This document shows positions 1-9,345 of a stretch of DNA of 64,000 bases, piece by piece; the stretch's first letter is position 1; each line of letters starts with the position of its first letter. This DNA is from Diaphorobacter sp. HDW4A (lineage in GTDB: Bacteria; Pseudomonadota; Gammaproteobacteria; Burkholderiales; Burkholderiaceae_C). The position numbers and the translations under genes are program-made. The stretch is taken from NCBI RefSeq assembly GCF_011305995.1, contig NZ_CP049911.1, positions 124,001-188,000 of the forward strand, in the 5' to 3' direction. The notes under the pieces are model-generated. The model had not been told where the DNA came from, did no database searches, and worked only from the letters and a program-made list of their open reading frames with translations.

Positions 1-505
1 GGCCGATCATGAGGTTACCGGGGAGGTCGATACCGTAAAGGGTGACCGCACGCAGCCGCTGTTCGTCACTCCAGTCGCTCAGGCGCTCAGAAAAGCCCAG
101 AGTCTGGCCGTAACGCTTGGCTAGGGCACGACCCATGTAGCCCTGTGGAAGAACATCAGATAGCCACCACGGAAACCCATCAATGTGTTCGGATAAGACA
201 GCATCGTTGAGCAAGACAAATCCGTCTCGGCACACGGGCACAAACATGGCCTTCGGGATGAGATAGCCATGCTCGTTGACTTTGAAAAGAGGCACATGCA
301 GTTCTGCCCGTGAGGAGTCCCGCAGCACGTAGAAAACATTTCTGGCCGCGCCTACTCGGATGACCTCATCCCCCAGCTTCATGATGGCCCGTGAAACGGT
401 GGGCTGGCTCACATGGAGCTTTTGAACGAGAGCCGCTGTCCTGCTGGGCCCAAGCCGGAGCAAGTTGCGAACTTGATCAGCGGTGATCTGAATAGCTGAT
501 TGCAT
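1..505 (-). CDS. HipA-family (YjjJ-like) toxin/kinase, N-terminal part
   Basis: This reading frame runs off the left window edge, so only about 168 N-terminal residues are visible. It opens with a winged-helix-like segment (ITADQVRNLLRLGPSRTAAL, then HVSQPTVSRAIMKLG), as in the YjjJ branch of HipA-family proteins, where a DNA-binding head precedes a HipA-type kinase body. The motif YGIDLPGNLMIG at the edge resembles the start of the HipA core. In-frame ATGs lie at 529, 517 and 505; 505 gives the shortest N-terminus. HipA proteins phosphorylate aminoacyl-tRNA synthetases, but the catalytic part is outside the window, so activity cannot be judged. The family call rests on recall of the N-terminus. 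Confidence 0.7.
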   Translation of the reverse strand, partial: MQSAIQITADQVRNLLRLGPSRTAALVQKLHVSQPTVSRAIMKLGDEVIRVGAARNVFYVLRDSSRAELHVPLFKVNEHGYLIPKAMFVPVCRDGFVLLNDAVLSEHIDGFPWWLSDVLPQGYMGRALAKRYGQTLGFSERLSDWSDEQRLRAVTLYGIDLPGNLMIG

Positions 506-676
506 AGATAGAAGCATACTGCATCGCATGCGCTTATGCTTAGATTTCCAGCTCGGCATGGCAGTGGCCGTGCAGCACGGCTGCGGTGTGCCAAACACTC
601 ATCAGGCTAGTTCTTGGGAGGCTTTGACTTCGAGCCTCCCTCAACCGACCTTTTCTCAAGCACTCGGGAGCGCTGA

Positions 677-931
677 TCTCCGAGCGCTAGGCATTGGACA
701 AGTGAAGGAGCGGTTTCGCGCACGCGCGGGCATGCCTATCTCTCAAACGGGTGCGTTCACTGTGACGCGCTGCAGGGTGCGTTTTTTGAGCACGAGGTCT
801 TTGGCGAGGATGCGGCTGCCTTAACCGTGGACTGCAATAAGGCCCGCGAGCTGCTTGATGGAGCCCGGTTCGACACGCCGTTTCGCTGGGTGTTCGATGA
901 ACGGTTTGAGCCAGGCACAGACTTGCCCTAA
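677..931 (+). pseudogene. 3' fragment of a Cys-containing hypothetical gene
   Basis: An open frame after a TGA at 674-676 encodes about 84 residues including HAYLSNGCVHCDALQGAFFE and a C-terminal DTPFRWVFDERFEPG. The CxxC pair and smooth amino-acid composition look like the C-terminal part of a small zinc-ribbon-like protein. There is no convincing start codon or ribosome site, so I read it as a decayed 5'-truncated gene. Function is unknown. Confidence 0.35.
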
Positions 932-1009
932 AAAGAAGAGCGTTGAATGCCATGCGCAGGCAGCGCTCGAAGTTTGCAAGTTCCTGCGCTTGTGACAATC
1001 TAAACCGCA

Positions 1010-1227
1010 CTACTCCTTTAAGAATCCACCGCGACACCACTTCAAGGCAGCTAATTTATCTTCCAGCGGCAAGGACTTAAACGGCTTTTTACCTTTGCCC
1101 CAGGTCATAAAAGCACCCGCTAGATCAGCCTTGGTTTCGAGCTTCTGCGCATCTGCTGACCCGAAATTTTCTCTTGCGAAATTACGGAGGAAGGTGTCTG
1201 TTGCTTTCCATCGGTTTCTATCATTTT
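1010..1227 (-). pseudogene. 3' half of small secreted-protein gene split by the transposon
   Basis: The frame encodes the C-terminal 70 or so residues (from DRNRWKATDTFLRNFARENF to CRGGFLKE). It stops making sense at 1228, where the transposon repeat begins. The matching 5' half is at 26504-26686. Deleting 1228-26503 and one copy of ATTTT joins ...DYAIYQN directly to DRNRWKA... in frame, giving a continuous protein of about 128 residues with a signal peptide. Function unknown. This reconstruction is read directly from the sequence. Confidence 0.85.
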
Positions 1228-1265
1228 GGGGTCGTCTCAGAAAACGGAAAATAAAGCACGCTAAG
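1228..1265 (+). repeat. 38-bp Tn3-family terminal inverted repeat, mer end
   Basis: Starts GGGGTCGTCTCAGAAAACGG and ends GCACGCTAAG. It is identical to the internal copy at 5329-5366 and is the reverse complement of 26466-26503. It lies 16 bp from the merR stop codon, the arrangement seen at the mer end of Tn21/Tn501-type transposons. Confidence 0.9.
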
Positions 1266-1281
1266 GCGTAACTACCCTCGG

Positions 1282-1716
1282 CTACACCGCGTCGGCACCA
1301 CGCGGCTCTTTCTCCCCTTGCAGCGAAGCAATCAGCGGGCAAGAAACGTTCCCTTGCCGCGCATGGCAGGCGAACACAAGTTCGGATAGCACGGTTTCCA
1401 TGCGCGCCAGGTCGGTCATTTTTTCGCGCACGTCCTGAAGCTTGTGCTCGGCCAGGCTGCTGGCTTCCTCGCAGTGGGTGCCGTCATCCAGCCTCAGCAG
1501 CTCTGCGATCTCGTCGAGGCTGAATCCGAGCCGCTGGGCTGATTTCACGAAGCGCACCCGCGTCACATCCGCCTCGCCATAGCGGCGGATGCTGCCATAG
1601 GGCTTGTCCGGCTCCGGCAACAAGCCCTTGCGCTGATAGAACCGGATTGTTTCCACGTTGACCCCGGCCGCCTTGGCGAAAACGCCAATAGTCAGATTCT
1701 CCAAATTTTTTTCCAT
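1282..1716 (-). CDS. merR: Mercuric resistance regulator MerR
   Basis: A 144-residue Hg(II)-responsive activator/repressor, the usual length for MerR. The N-terminal helix-turn-helix ([20 protein letters not shown]) is followed by a long dimerisation helix. The three mercury-binding cysteines are present in HCEEASS, FACHARQ and SCPL. The ATG at 1716 was chosen over the longer frame because the sequence from [13 protein letters not shown] matches known MerR starts and the mer operator lies just upstream. It is divergent from merT and controls both through the shared promoter. The C-terminal tail ([12 protein letters not shown]) differs from the Tn501 form as I recall it. Confidence 0.97.
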   Translation of the reverse strand: MEKNLENLTIGVFAKAAGVNVETIRFYQRKGLLPEPDKPYGSIRRYGEADVTRVRFVKSAQRLGFSLDEIAELLRLDDGTHCEEASSLAEHKLQDVREKMTDLARMETVLSELVFACHARQGNVSCPLIASLQGEKEPRGADAV

Positions 1717-1721
1717 ATCGC

Positions 1722-1752
1722 TTGACTCCGTACATTGGTACGGAAGTAAGCT
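1722..1752 (+). promoter_or_regulatory. merT promoter with MerR operator
   Basis: A -35 box TTGACT (1722-1727) and -10-like TAAGCT (1747-1752) are separated by a 19-bp spacer, the overlong spacing characteristic of MerR-controlled promoters. The spacer contains the perfect dyad CCGTACATTGGTACGG (1728-1743), to which MerR is known to bind. MerR untwists this DNA on Hg(II) binding. Confidence 0.9.
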
Positions 1753-1787
1753 TAAGCTATCCAATCCAGATTTGAAAGGACAAGCGT

Positions 1788-2138
1788 ATGTCTGAACCTC
1801 AAAACGGGCGCGGGGCGCTCTTCACTGGCGGGCTAGCCGCCATCCTCGCCGCGGCTTGCTGCCTGGGGCCGCTGGTTCTGATCGCCCTGGGGTTCAGCGG
1901 CGCTTGGATCGGCAACTTGACGGTGTTGGAACCTTATCGCCCGATCTTCATCGGCGCGGCGTTGGTGGCGCTGTTTTTCGCCTGGCGGCGCATCTACCGA
2001 CCGGCGCAAGCCTGCAAACCAGGGGATGTGTGTGCGATTCCCCAAGTGCGCGCTACTTACAAGCTCATTTTCTGGGTCGTGGCCGCGCTGGTTCTGGTCG
2101 CGCTCGGATTTCCCTACGTCATGCCATTTTTCTATTAA
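1788..2138 (+). CDS. merT: Mercuric ion transporter MerT
   Basis: A 116-residue inner-membrane protein that moves Hg(II) from MerP to the cytoplasmic reductase. Three hydrophobic segments are visible (about residues 12-34, 46-65 and 90-112). The first-helix cysteine pair (AACCLGP) and the cytoplasmic pair (ACKPGDVC) are intact. It is the first gene of the mer operon, 36 bp after the promoter. Confidence 0.97.
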   Translation: MSEPQNGRGALFTGGLAAILAAACCLGPLVLIALGFSGAWIGNLTVLEPYRPIFIGAALVALFFAWRRIYRPAQACKPGDVCAIPQVRATYKLIFWVVAALVLVALGFPYVMPFFY

Positions 2139-2153
2139 TCACAGGAGTTCATC

Positions 2154-2429
2154 ATGAAAAAACTGTTTGCCTCTCTCGCCATCGCTGCCGTTGTTGCCCC
2201 CGTGTGGGCCGCCACCCAGACCGTCACGCTGTCCGTACCGGGCATGACCTGCTCCGCTTGTCCGATCACCGTCAAGAAGGCGATTTCCAAGGTCGAAGGC
2301 GTCAGCAAAGTTAACGTGACCTTCGAGACACGCGAAGCGGTTGTCACCTTCGATGATGCCAAGACCAGCGTGCAGAAGCTGACCAAGGCCACCGAAGACG
2401 CAGGCTATCCGTCCAGCGTCAAGAAGTGA
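2154..2429 (+). CDS. merP: Periplasmic mercury-binding protein MerP
   Basis: A 91-residue protein with a cleavable signal peptide (MKKLFASLAIAAVVAPVWAA) and a single heavy-metal-associated domain. The metal-binding motif GMTCSACP holds the two cysteines that capture Hg(II) in the periplasm and pass it to MerT. It lies 15 bp after merT in the same operon. Confidence 0.97.
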   Translation: MKKLFASLAIAAVVAPVWAATQTVTLSVPGMTCSACPITVKKAISKVEGVSKVNVTFETREAVVTFDDAKTSVQKLTKATEDAGYPSSVKK

Positions 2430-2437
2430 GGCACTGA

Positions 2438-4186
<1,749 letters not shown>

Positions 4187-4203
4187 GGAAAAGGAGGTGT
4201 TCG

Positions 4204-4569
4204 ATGAACGCCTACACAGTGTCCCGACTGGCCCTTGAGGCCGGGGTGAGCGTGCATATCGTGCGCGACTACCTGCTGCGCGGATTGCTGCGGCCAGTCG
4301 CCTGCACCACGGGCGGCTACGGCTTGTTCGATGACGCCGCCTTGCAGCGGCTGTGCTTTGTGCGGGCCGCTTTTGAGGCGGGCATCGGCCTGGACGCATT
4401 GGCGCGGCTGTGCCGGGCGCTGGATGCGGCGGACGGCGACGAAGCGGCCGCGCAGCTTGCCCTGCTGCGTCAGTTCGTCGAGCGTCGGCGCGAAGCGTTG
4501 GCCGATCTGGAAGTGCAGTTGGCCACCCTGCCGACCGAGCCGGCACAGCACGCGGAGAGTCTGCCATGA
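4204..4569 (+). CDS. merD: Mercury operon co-regulator MerD
   Basis: A 121-residue MerR-like protein with an N-terminal helix-turn-helix ([20 protein letters not shown]). MerD is known to dampen mer expression by displacing MerR from the operator. A strong GGAGGT-type ribosome site precedes the ATG. It lies 17 bp after merA and its stop overlaps the start of merE. Confidence 0.95.
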   Translation: MNAYTVSRLALEAGVSVHIVRDYLLRGLLRPVACTTGGYGLFDDAALQRLCFVRAAFEAGIGLDALARLCRALDAADGDEAAAQLALLRQFVERRREALADLEVQLATLPTEPAQHAESLP

Positions 4570-4802
4570 ACAACCCCGAGCGCTTGCCGTCCGAGACGCA
4601 CAAACCGATCACCGGCTACCTGTGGGGCGGACTGGCTGTGCTGACTTGCCCCTGCCACCTGCCCATCCTCGCTGTCGTGCTGGCCGGCACAACCGCCGGT
4701 GCTTTCCTCGGCGAGCATTGGGTCATCGCGGCGCTCGGTTTGACCGGCCTGTTCCTTCTGTCCCTGTCGCGGGCGTTGCGGGCATTCAGGGAAAGAGAAT
4801 GA
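4566..4802 (+). CDS. merE: Mercury transport protein MerE
   Basis: A 78-residue inner-membrane protein with two hydrophobic helices and the LTCPCHLPI motif in the first, typical of MerE. It overlaps merD by 4 bp (ATGA), which suggests translational coupling, and its stop overlaps the ATG of the urf2 remnant. Confidence 0.95.
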   Translation: MNNPERLPSETHKPITGYLWGGLAVLTCPCHLPILAVVLAGTTAGAFLGEHWVIAALGLTGLFLLSLSRALRAFRERE

Positions 4803-5002
4803 GCGCTTTCCGGCCGGATGGATGGACGACGCCGGAACTGGCCCAAGCGGTCGAGCGCGGGCAGCTTGAACTGCACTACCAGCCCGTCGTCGATCTGCGC
4901 AGTGGTGAGATTGTCGGCGCGGAAGCCCACAAGGCCGACCAGGCAGCGCCGGCCCTCTATGGCCCCGAGAAGGGGCCAGAAAGGCCCGCCAGGGCCTCGT
5001 AG
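4799..5002 (+). pseudogene. Truncated urf2 (EAL-domain phosphodiesterase-like)
   Basis: The first 43 or so residues ([20 protein letters not shown]... to VVDLRSGEIVGAEA) match the start of the EAL-type protein that follows merE in Tn501/Tn21. After AEA the similarity stops and unrelated sequence leads to a TAG at 5002. The EAL catalytic body is missing, so no phosphodiesterase is made. The break marks where the mer module was joined to foreign DNA. Confidence 0.8.
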
Positions 5003-5328
5003 CCTAGCGGCGAGGGCCACCGGCCCGGTGAGCGTCGGGAAGGCGCTGGAAGCCCGCCAGGGGCGAGACGGGCGGCCGTGGCCGCCTGGCTCGATGCGTA
5101 GCACGACATAGCCGGTTCTCGCGGCCGCCGGCCGGGAGAATCCCCCGCAGCTTGGCCCCTCAAATGTCAAAGAGTGGATCTCATCGTCGGAAGTGGCGAT
5201 GCGAGATCCAGCGGCGGCCGTCATCGTCGGAACTGGCGATGGGGCCCTCGGGGCATCGTTGGATGTGGCGATGGTCGACCGTGGCCAGGACGTGGCCAGC
5301 CTCGCCGGAAGTGACGATGCTGCAGCTC
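5003..5328. other. GC-rich junction with four imperfect dyads
   Basis: No supportable gene. The left part (to about 5160) is very GC-rich. The right part holds four related 20-bp units at 5182-5201, 5222-5241, 5254-5273 and 5300-5319. Each has the form CATCG-TCGGAAGTGG-CGATG or a close variant, so most can form a small hairpin with 5-bp arms. Start-to-start spacings are 40, 32 and 46 bp. The block ends 9 bp before the internal transposon IR. It could be a resolution or protein-binding site from a lost element; this is inference. Confidence 0.6.
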
Positions 5329-5366
5329 GGGGTCGTCTCAGAAAACGGAAAATAAAGCACGCTAAG
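5329..5366 (+). repeat. Internal copy of the 38-bp transposon IR
   Basis: Identical to 1228-1265 and in the same orientation, so it is the tnpA end of a second, related transposon that pairs with 26466-26503. The stop codon of the tnpA remnant (5362-5364) falls inside it, the usual arrangement at the tnpA end of Tn21-subgroup elements. Confidence 0.9.
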
Positions 5367-5559
5367 CCGGTTGCAGCGGCCGTAGCGGCCTGAACTTGCC
5401 CGCGCCGATCTTGGCGCTGCTGCGCCAGAGGTAATCGCCGGTCAGGTTGATGTGCTCCCAGCCGAGCGGCGACAGGTACTGCAACAGGCCGTCATCGACG
5501 GCTTGACCGTGGCCACGCAAGGCGTTCGCGGCCCGCTCCAGATAGACCGTGTTCCATAG
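5362..5559 (-). pseudogene. tnpA: 3' end of Tn3-family transposase tnpA
   Basis: The last 65 residues of a Tn21-type transposase are readable ([18 protein letters not shown] ... [14 protein letters not shown] ... PLQPA). The gene is cut at 5559/5560 by the end of IS6100, and the rest is not found elsewhere in the window. It is non-functional and shows that IS6100 made an adjacent deletion. Confidence 0.9.
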
Positions 5560-6439
5560 GGCTCTGTTGCAAAGATTGGCGGCAGTCAGAGGTAGGCTGT
5601 CGCTCTGCGCCGATCAGGCGGCTGCTGCGAAATGGTGGTTGAGCATGCCCATGGCCTCCGTCAGCGCCGAGGGCCCAATGCCAAAAGCTCTCTCCACAAG
5701 GCGCACCTCGCCCCTGATGCCGGGCTGCAGGCACCAGGGGCGAGCCTGTCCTTTGCGCAGGGCTCGCATGACTTCGAATCCCTTGATCGTGGCATAGGCC
5801 GTGGGGATCGATTTGAAACCGCGCACCGGCTTGATCAGTATCTTGAGCTTTCCGTGATCGGCCTCGATCACGTTATTGAGATACTTCACCTGCCGGTGGG
5901 CCGTCTCCCGGTCCAGCTTTCCTTCGCGCTTCAATTCGGTGATCGCTGCACCATAGCTCGGCGCTTTGTCGGTATTGAGCGTGGCAGGCTTTTCCCAGTG
6001 CTTCAGGCCTCGCAGGGCCTTGCCCAGGAACCGCTTCGCTGCCTTGGCGCTGCGGGTCGGCGACAGGTAGAAATCGATCGTGTCGCCCCGCTTGTCGACT
6101 GCCCGGTACAGGTAGGTCCACTTGCCCCGCACCTTGACGTAGGTTTCATCCAGGCGCCAGCTCGGATCAAAGCCACGCCGCCAGAACCAGCGCAGCCGCT
6201 TCTCCATCTCCGGGGCGTAGCACTGGACCCAGCGATAGATCGTCGTATGGTCGACCGAAATGCCGCGTTCCGCCAGCATTTCCTCAAGGTCGCGATAGCT
6301 GATCGGATAGCGACAATACCAGCGCACCGCCCACAGGATCACATCACCCTGGAAATGGCGCCACTTGAAATCCGTCATCGTTCCGTCCGTCCAATCTCCG
6401 CCAAGCATGCTCAAGCTTCACGATTTTTGCAACAGAGCC
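5560..6439 (-). mobile_element. IS6100 (IS6 family), complete
   Basis: An 880-bp element with terminal repeats GGCTCTGTTGCAAA at 5560 and its inverse ending at 6439, matching the known length and ends of IS6100. The flanking 8-mers differ (TTCCATAG against CACACGAG), so the element is at the edge of a deletion rather than a fresh insertion. It sits at the 3'-CS end of the integron, its standard position in In4-type integrons. Confidence 0.95.
5614..6408 (-). CDS. tnpA: IS6100 transposase
   Basis: A 264-residue IS6-family DDE transposase. The N-terminal HTH includes YRDLEEMLAERGISVDHTTI. The DDE core shows WRLDETYVKVRGKW, then LNTDKAPSYG and NNVIEADHGKLK. The ATG at 6408 gives the family length; another ATG lies two codons upstream. 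It occupies nearly the whole element. Confidence 0.95.
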   Translation of the reverse strand: MLGGDWTDGTMTDFKWRHFQGDVILWAVRWYCRYPISYRDLEEMLAERGISVDHTTIYRWVQCYAPEMEKRLRWFWRRGFDPSWRLDETYVKVRGKWTYLYRAVDKRGDTIDFYLSPTRSAKAAKRFLGKALRGLKHWEKPATLNTDKAPSYGAAITELKREGKLDRETAHRQVKYLNNVIEADHGKLKILIKPVRGFKSIPTAYATIKGFEVMRALRKGQARPWCLQPGIRGEVRLVERAFGIGPSALTEAMGMLNHHFAAAA

Positions 6440-6562
6440 CACACGAGTATTGAGCATAGTCGAGATTGGTGCAGATCACTTCTGATATTGAACTGTCAGG
6501 AGCTGGCTGCACAACAGCCATTACGCCCAATCAACTGGTGCAGTCGTCTTCTGAAAATGACA
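6440..6562. repeat. 123-bp tni-end fragment with integron repeat IRt
   Basis: The segment between IS6100 and the 3'-CS is exactly 123 bp and ends with the 25-bp integron terminal repeat at 6538-6562 (reads GTGCAGTCGTCTTCTGAAAA). Known In4-type integrons carry IS6100 flanked by 123-bp and 152-bp copies of this end. Here the outer 152-bp copy has been deleted. Confidence 0.85.
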
Positions 6563-6611
6563 TTTGGTATCTCTCATAAACGGATGTTTTTGAGAGAACT
6601 ATCTTCGGCCT

Positions 6612-6824
6612 TCACACGCACGAAAGGCGGCGAAGCTCCGCCGTTAATCCGTCCGCCGGAGATCTCGCCCAGGCAGGCTGAAGGCCGAGCAAGCCTGACA
6701 GGCCCGAAAAGCCCGGCACGGGCGTCGGCGGCGATGACGGCGGCGGCATTATCCAGGGTTGATGATGGAAGTGGAGGATATCGACAACCTCTCGCGCAAC
6801 CAAGACATCGCGGTCGGACTGCAA
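6612..6824 (-). CDS. orf6 of the integron 3'-conserved segment
   Basis: A 70-residue frame beginning MQSDRDVLVAREVVDILHFH, at the position of orf6 in In4-type 3'-CS regions. It has no known function and may not be translated; the call rests mainly on position downstream of orf5. Confidence 0.35.
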   Translation of the reverse strand: MQSDRDVLVAREVVDILHFHHQPWIMPPPSSPPTPVPGFSGLSGLLGLQPAWARSPADGLTAELRRLSCV

Positions 6825-6884
6825 GTGATCTTGAAGCCACGGGCCCGTCCCACCCCGACATGGACCTCGATGCCCGAACGGACG

Positions 6885-7385
6885 TTAGATTTCGAGTTCT
6901 AGGCGTTCTGCGATGAAGGTTGGATCCCAGCCGGGATTGAAAGTGTCGACGTGGGTGAATCCGAGCCGCTCGTATAGGCCACGCAGGTTCGGGTGGCAGT
7001 CGAGCCGCAGCTTGGCGCACCCCTGCGTTCGCGCGGCATGGCGGCAAGCCTCGATCAGCGCGGAGCTGACACCCCGGCCCGCATGTGTCCGTCGCACCGC
7101 GAGCTTGTGCAGATATGCGGCCTCCCCCTTGAGGGCGTCGGGCCAGAACTCGGGATCCTCGGCCGACAAGGTGCAACAGCCGACGATGCCGTCGCTGCAA
7201 CTCGCGACTAGGAGCTCGGATCTCAGGACGAAGGTCTCCGCGAATGTCCGGTCGATCCGCGCGACGTCCCAGGCGGGCGTTCCCTTGGCGGACATCCACG
7301 CCGCAGCGTCGTGCATCAGCCGCACAACCTCGTCGATATCACCCGAGCAGGCGACCCGAACGTTCGGAGGCTCCTCGCTGTCCAT
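6885..7385 (-). CDS. orf5 GNAT-family acetyltransferase of the 3'-CS
   Basis: A 166-residue GNAT N-acetyltransferase-like protein, the standard gene downstream of sul1 in class 1 integrons. The acetyl-CoA-binding loop is visible as VRRTHAGRGVSSALIEACRH, followed by the family-typical LYERLGFTHVD. It probably shares the integron transcript with sul1. Substrate unknown. Confidence 0.9.
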   Translation of the reverse strand: MDSEEPPNVRVACSGDIDEVVRLMHDAAAWMSAKGTPAWDVARIDRTFAETFVLRSELLVASCSDGIVGCCTLSAEDPEFWPDALKGEAAYLHKLAVRRTHAGRGVSSALIEACRHAARTQGCAKLRLDCHPNLRGLYERLGFTHVDTFNPGWDPTFIAERLELEI

Positions 7386-7512
7386 TCGCTCCCCTGGCGC
7401 GGTATGAACCGCCGCCTCATAGTGCAGTTTGATCCTGACGAGCCCAGCATGTCTGCGCCCACCTTCGCGGAACCTGACCAGGGTCCGCTAGCGGGCGGCC
7501 GGAAGGTGAATG

Positions 7513-8364
7513 CTAGGCATGATCTAACCCTCGGTCTCTGGCGTCGCGACTGCGAAATTTCGCGAGGGTTTCCGAGAAGGTGATTGCGCTTCGCAGATCT
7601 CCAGGCGCGTGGGTGCGGACGTAGTCAGCGCCATTGCCGATCGCGTGAAGTTCCGCCGCAAGGCTCGCTGGACCCAGATCCTTTACAGGAAGGCCAACGG
7701 TGGCGCCCAAGAAGGATTTCCGCGACACCGAGACCAATAGCGGAAGCCCCAACGCCGACTTCAGCTTTTGAAGGTTCGACAGCACGTGCAGCGATGTTTC
7801 CGGTGCGGGGCTCAAGAAAAATCCCATCCCCGGATCGAGGATGAGCCGGTCGGCAGCGACCCCGCTCCGTCGCAAGGCGGAAACCCGCGCCTCGAAGAAC
7901 CGCACAATCTCGTCGAGCGCGTCTTCGGGTCGAAGGTGACCGGTGCGGGTGGCGATGCCATCCCGCTGCGCTGAGTGCATAACCACCAGCCTGCAGTCCG
8001 CCTCAGCAATATCGGGATAGAGCGCAGGGTCAGGAAATCCTTGGATATCGTTCAGGTAGCCCACGCCGCGCTTGAGCGCATAGCGCTGGGTTTCCGGTTG
8101 GAAGCTGTCGATTGAAACACGGTGCATCTGATCGGACAGGGCGTCTAAGAGCGGCGCAATACGTCTGATCTCATCGGCCGGCGATACAGGCCTCGCGTCC
8201 GGATGGCTGGCGGCCGGTCCGACATCCACGACGTCTGATCCGACTCGCAGCATTTCGATCGCCGCGGTGACAGCGCCGGCGGGGTCTAGCCGCCGGCTCT
8301 CATCGAAGAAGGAGTCCTCGGTGAGATTCAGAATGCCGAACACCGTCACCCTGCTGCGTAACAT
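7513..8364 (-). CDS. sul1: Sulfonamide-resistant dihydropteroate synthase Sul1 with attI1-derived start
   Basis: Full-length Sul1 (283 residues) replaces sulfonamide-sensitive dihydropteroate synthase in folate synthesis. The pterin-binding motifs are intact (LNLTEDSFFDESRRL, ILDPGMGFF, SVSRKSFLGATVG). The usual start (MVTVFGIL) is replaced: the reading frame begins MLRSRVTVFGIL, with the ATG and first codons supplied by attI1 sequence. The cassette array and qacE-delta1 are absent, so sul1 lies directly behind the integron promoter Pc. The catalytic body is unchanged. Confidence 0.97.
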   Translation of the reverse strand: MLRSRVTVFGILNLTEDSFFDESRRLDPAGAVTAAIEMLRVGSDVVDVGPAASHPDARPVSPADEIRRIAPLLDALSDQMHRVSIDSFQPETQRYALKRGVGYLNDIQGFPDPALYPDIAEADCRLVVMHSAQRDGIATRTGHLRPEDALDEIVRFFEARVSALRRSGVAADRLILDPGMGFFLSPAPETSLHVLSNLQKLKSALGLPLLVSVSRKSFLGATVGLPVKDLGPASLAAELHAIGNGADYVRTHAPGDLRSAITFSETLAKFRSRDARDRGLDHA

Positions 8365-8381
8365 CGTTGCTGCTCCATAAC
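8349..8381 (-). other. attI1: Truncated attI1 fused to sul1
   Basis: On the minus strand the sequence reads GTTATGGAGCAGCAACGATG and on through the first attI1 section, then passes directly into sul1 codons. The attI1 crossover segment and everything between it and sul1 are missing, so this site cannot take up cassettes in the normal way. The ATG used by sul1 lies inside this attI1 remnant. Confidence 0.85.
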
Positions 8382-8465
8382 ATCAAACATCGACCCACGG
8401 CGTAACGCGCTTGCTGCTTGGATGCCCGAGGCATAGACTGTACAAAAAAACAGTCATAACAAGCC

Positions 8466-9119
8466 ATGAAAACCGCCACTGCGCCGTTACCACCGCTGCG
8501 TTCGGTCAAGGTTCTGGACCAGTTGCGTGAGCGCATACGCTACTTGCATTACAGCTTACCAACCGAACAGGCTTATGTCCACTGGGTTCGTGCCTTCATC
8601 CGTTTCCACGGTGTGCGTCACCCGGCAACCTTGGGCAGCAGCGAAGTCGAGGCATTTCTGTCCTGGCTGGCGAACGAGCGCAAGGTTTCGGTCTCCACGC
8701 ATCGTCAGGCATTGGCGGCCTTGCTGTTCTTCTACGGCAAGGTGCTGTGCACGGATCTGCCCTGGCAGGGCATCAACGAAGACCAGAACCTGGGCATCGC
8801 CATCACCCGCCGTGCGCTGGAAGCCCCGCTGCGCGCCATCGTGGCCAACGCCGGTGAAGAACCGAGCGTGATCGTGGCCAACGTCAAGGCCGGCGAAGGC
8901 AGCTACGGCTACAACGCCGCCACCGGCGAGTTCGGCGACATGATCGCCATGGGCATCCTGGACCCGACCAAGGTGACCCGCTCGGCCCTGCAGCACGCCG
9001 CTTCCGTCGCCGGCCTTGCGATCACGACCGAAGTGGTCGTGGCCGAAGTGCCGAAGAAGGAAGAGCCGGCCATGCCGGGTGCTGGCGGTATGGGCGGCAT
9101 GGGCGGCATGGATTTCTGA
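8466..9119 (+). CDS. IntI1-GroEL chimeric protein
   Basis: A 217-residue fusion. Residues 1 to about 100 are the N-terminus of class 1 integrase (up to [13 protein letters not shown]), lacking all catalytic residues. At about 8765 the frame passes without interruption into the C-terminus of a GroEL chaperonin ([20 protein letters not shown] onward), ending in the typical Gly-Met-rich tail. Neither activity is expected. The same intI1::groEL junction next to an ISCR3-type element is known from SGI1-like regions. The groEL fragment was probably carried in by the rolling-circle element. Confidence 0.92.
   Translation: MKTATAPLPPLRSVKVLDQLRERIRYLHYSLPTEQAYVHWVRAFIRFHGVRHPATLGSSEVEAFLSWLANERKVSVSTHRQALAALLFFYGKVLCTDLPWQGINEDQNLGIAITRRALEAPLRAIVANAGEEPSVIVANVKAGEGSYGYNAATGEFGDMIAMGILDPTKVTRSALQHAASVAGLAITTEVVVAEVPKKEEPAMPGAGGMGGMGGMDF
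8553..8581 (-). promoter_or_regulatory. Integron cassette promoter PcW (left copy)
   Basis: On the minus strand the -35 box TGGACA and -10 box TAAGCT are separated by 17 bp, the PcW variant of the class 1 integron promoter. It lies within the intI1 coding sequence and fires towards sul1. The downstream P2 site has TTGTTA and TACAGT only 14 bp apart, the inactive form. Confidence 0.85.
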
Positions 9120-9345
9120 TCCGGTTGGCCCGGTCGTCAGGGAACCGGACCGCGCCAGCGCGGTCCGATCCCGGCAACGACCCGACATCAAGGCCCCAAG
9201 GACGGGGCCGGAGCCCGGCAGCGATGCCGGGCTTTTTGTTGTGCCCGCGCCGCGGCAATGTCTGACGCGAAGATCAGAACGCACCGATACGAACGTGCGA
9301 ACACAGGCGCAACACTGAGCAGCCGTCCCCGCACCGGAGCGCTGC

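Noticed and set aside
5003..5160. Plasmid oriT
   Set aside because: GC-rich with short inverted repeats, but no recognisable nic motif and no adjacent mob gene.
8349..8381. Normal attI1 site with gene cassettes
   Set aside because: The crossover part of attI1 is missing, no attC or cassette genes are present, and the sequence goes straight into sul1.
9119..9250. Active groEL gene
   Set aside because: Only the C-terminal part exists, fused to the intI1 start; no groES or ATP-binding domains are present.
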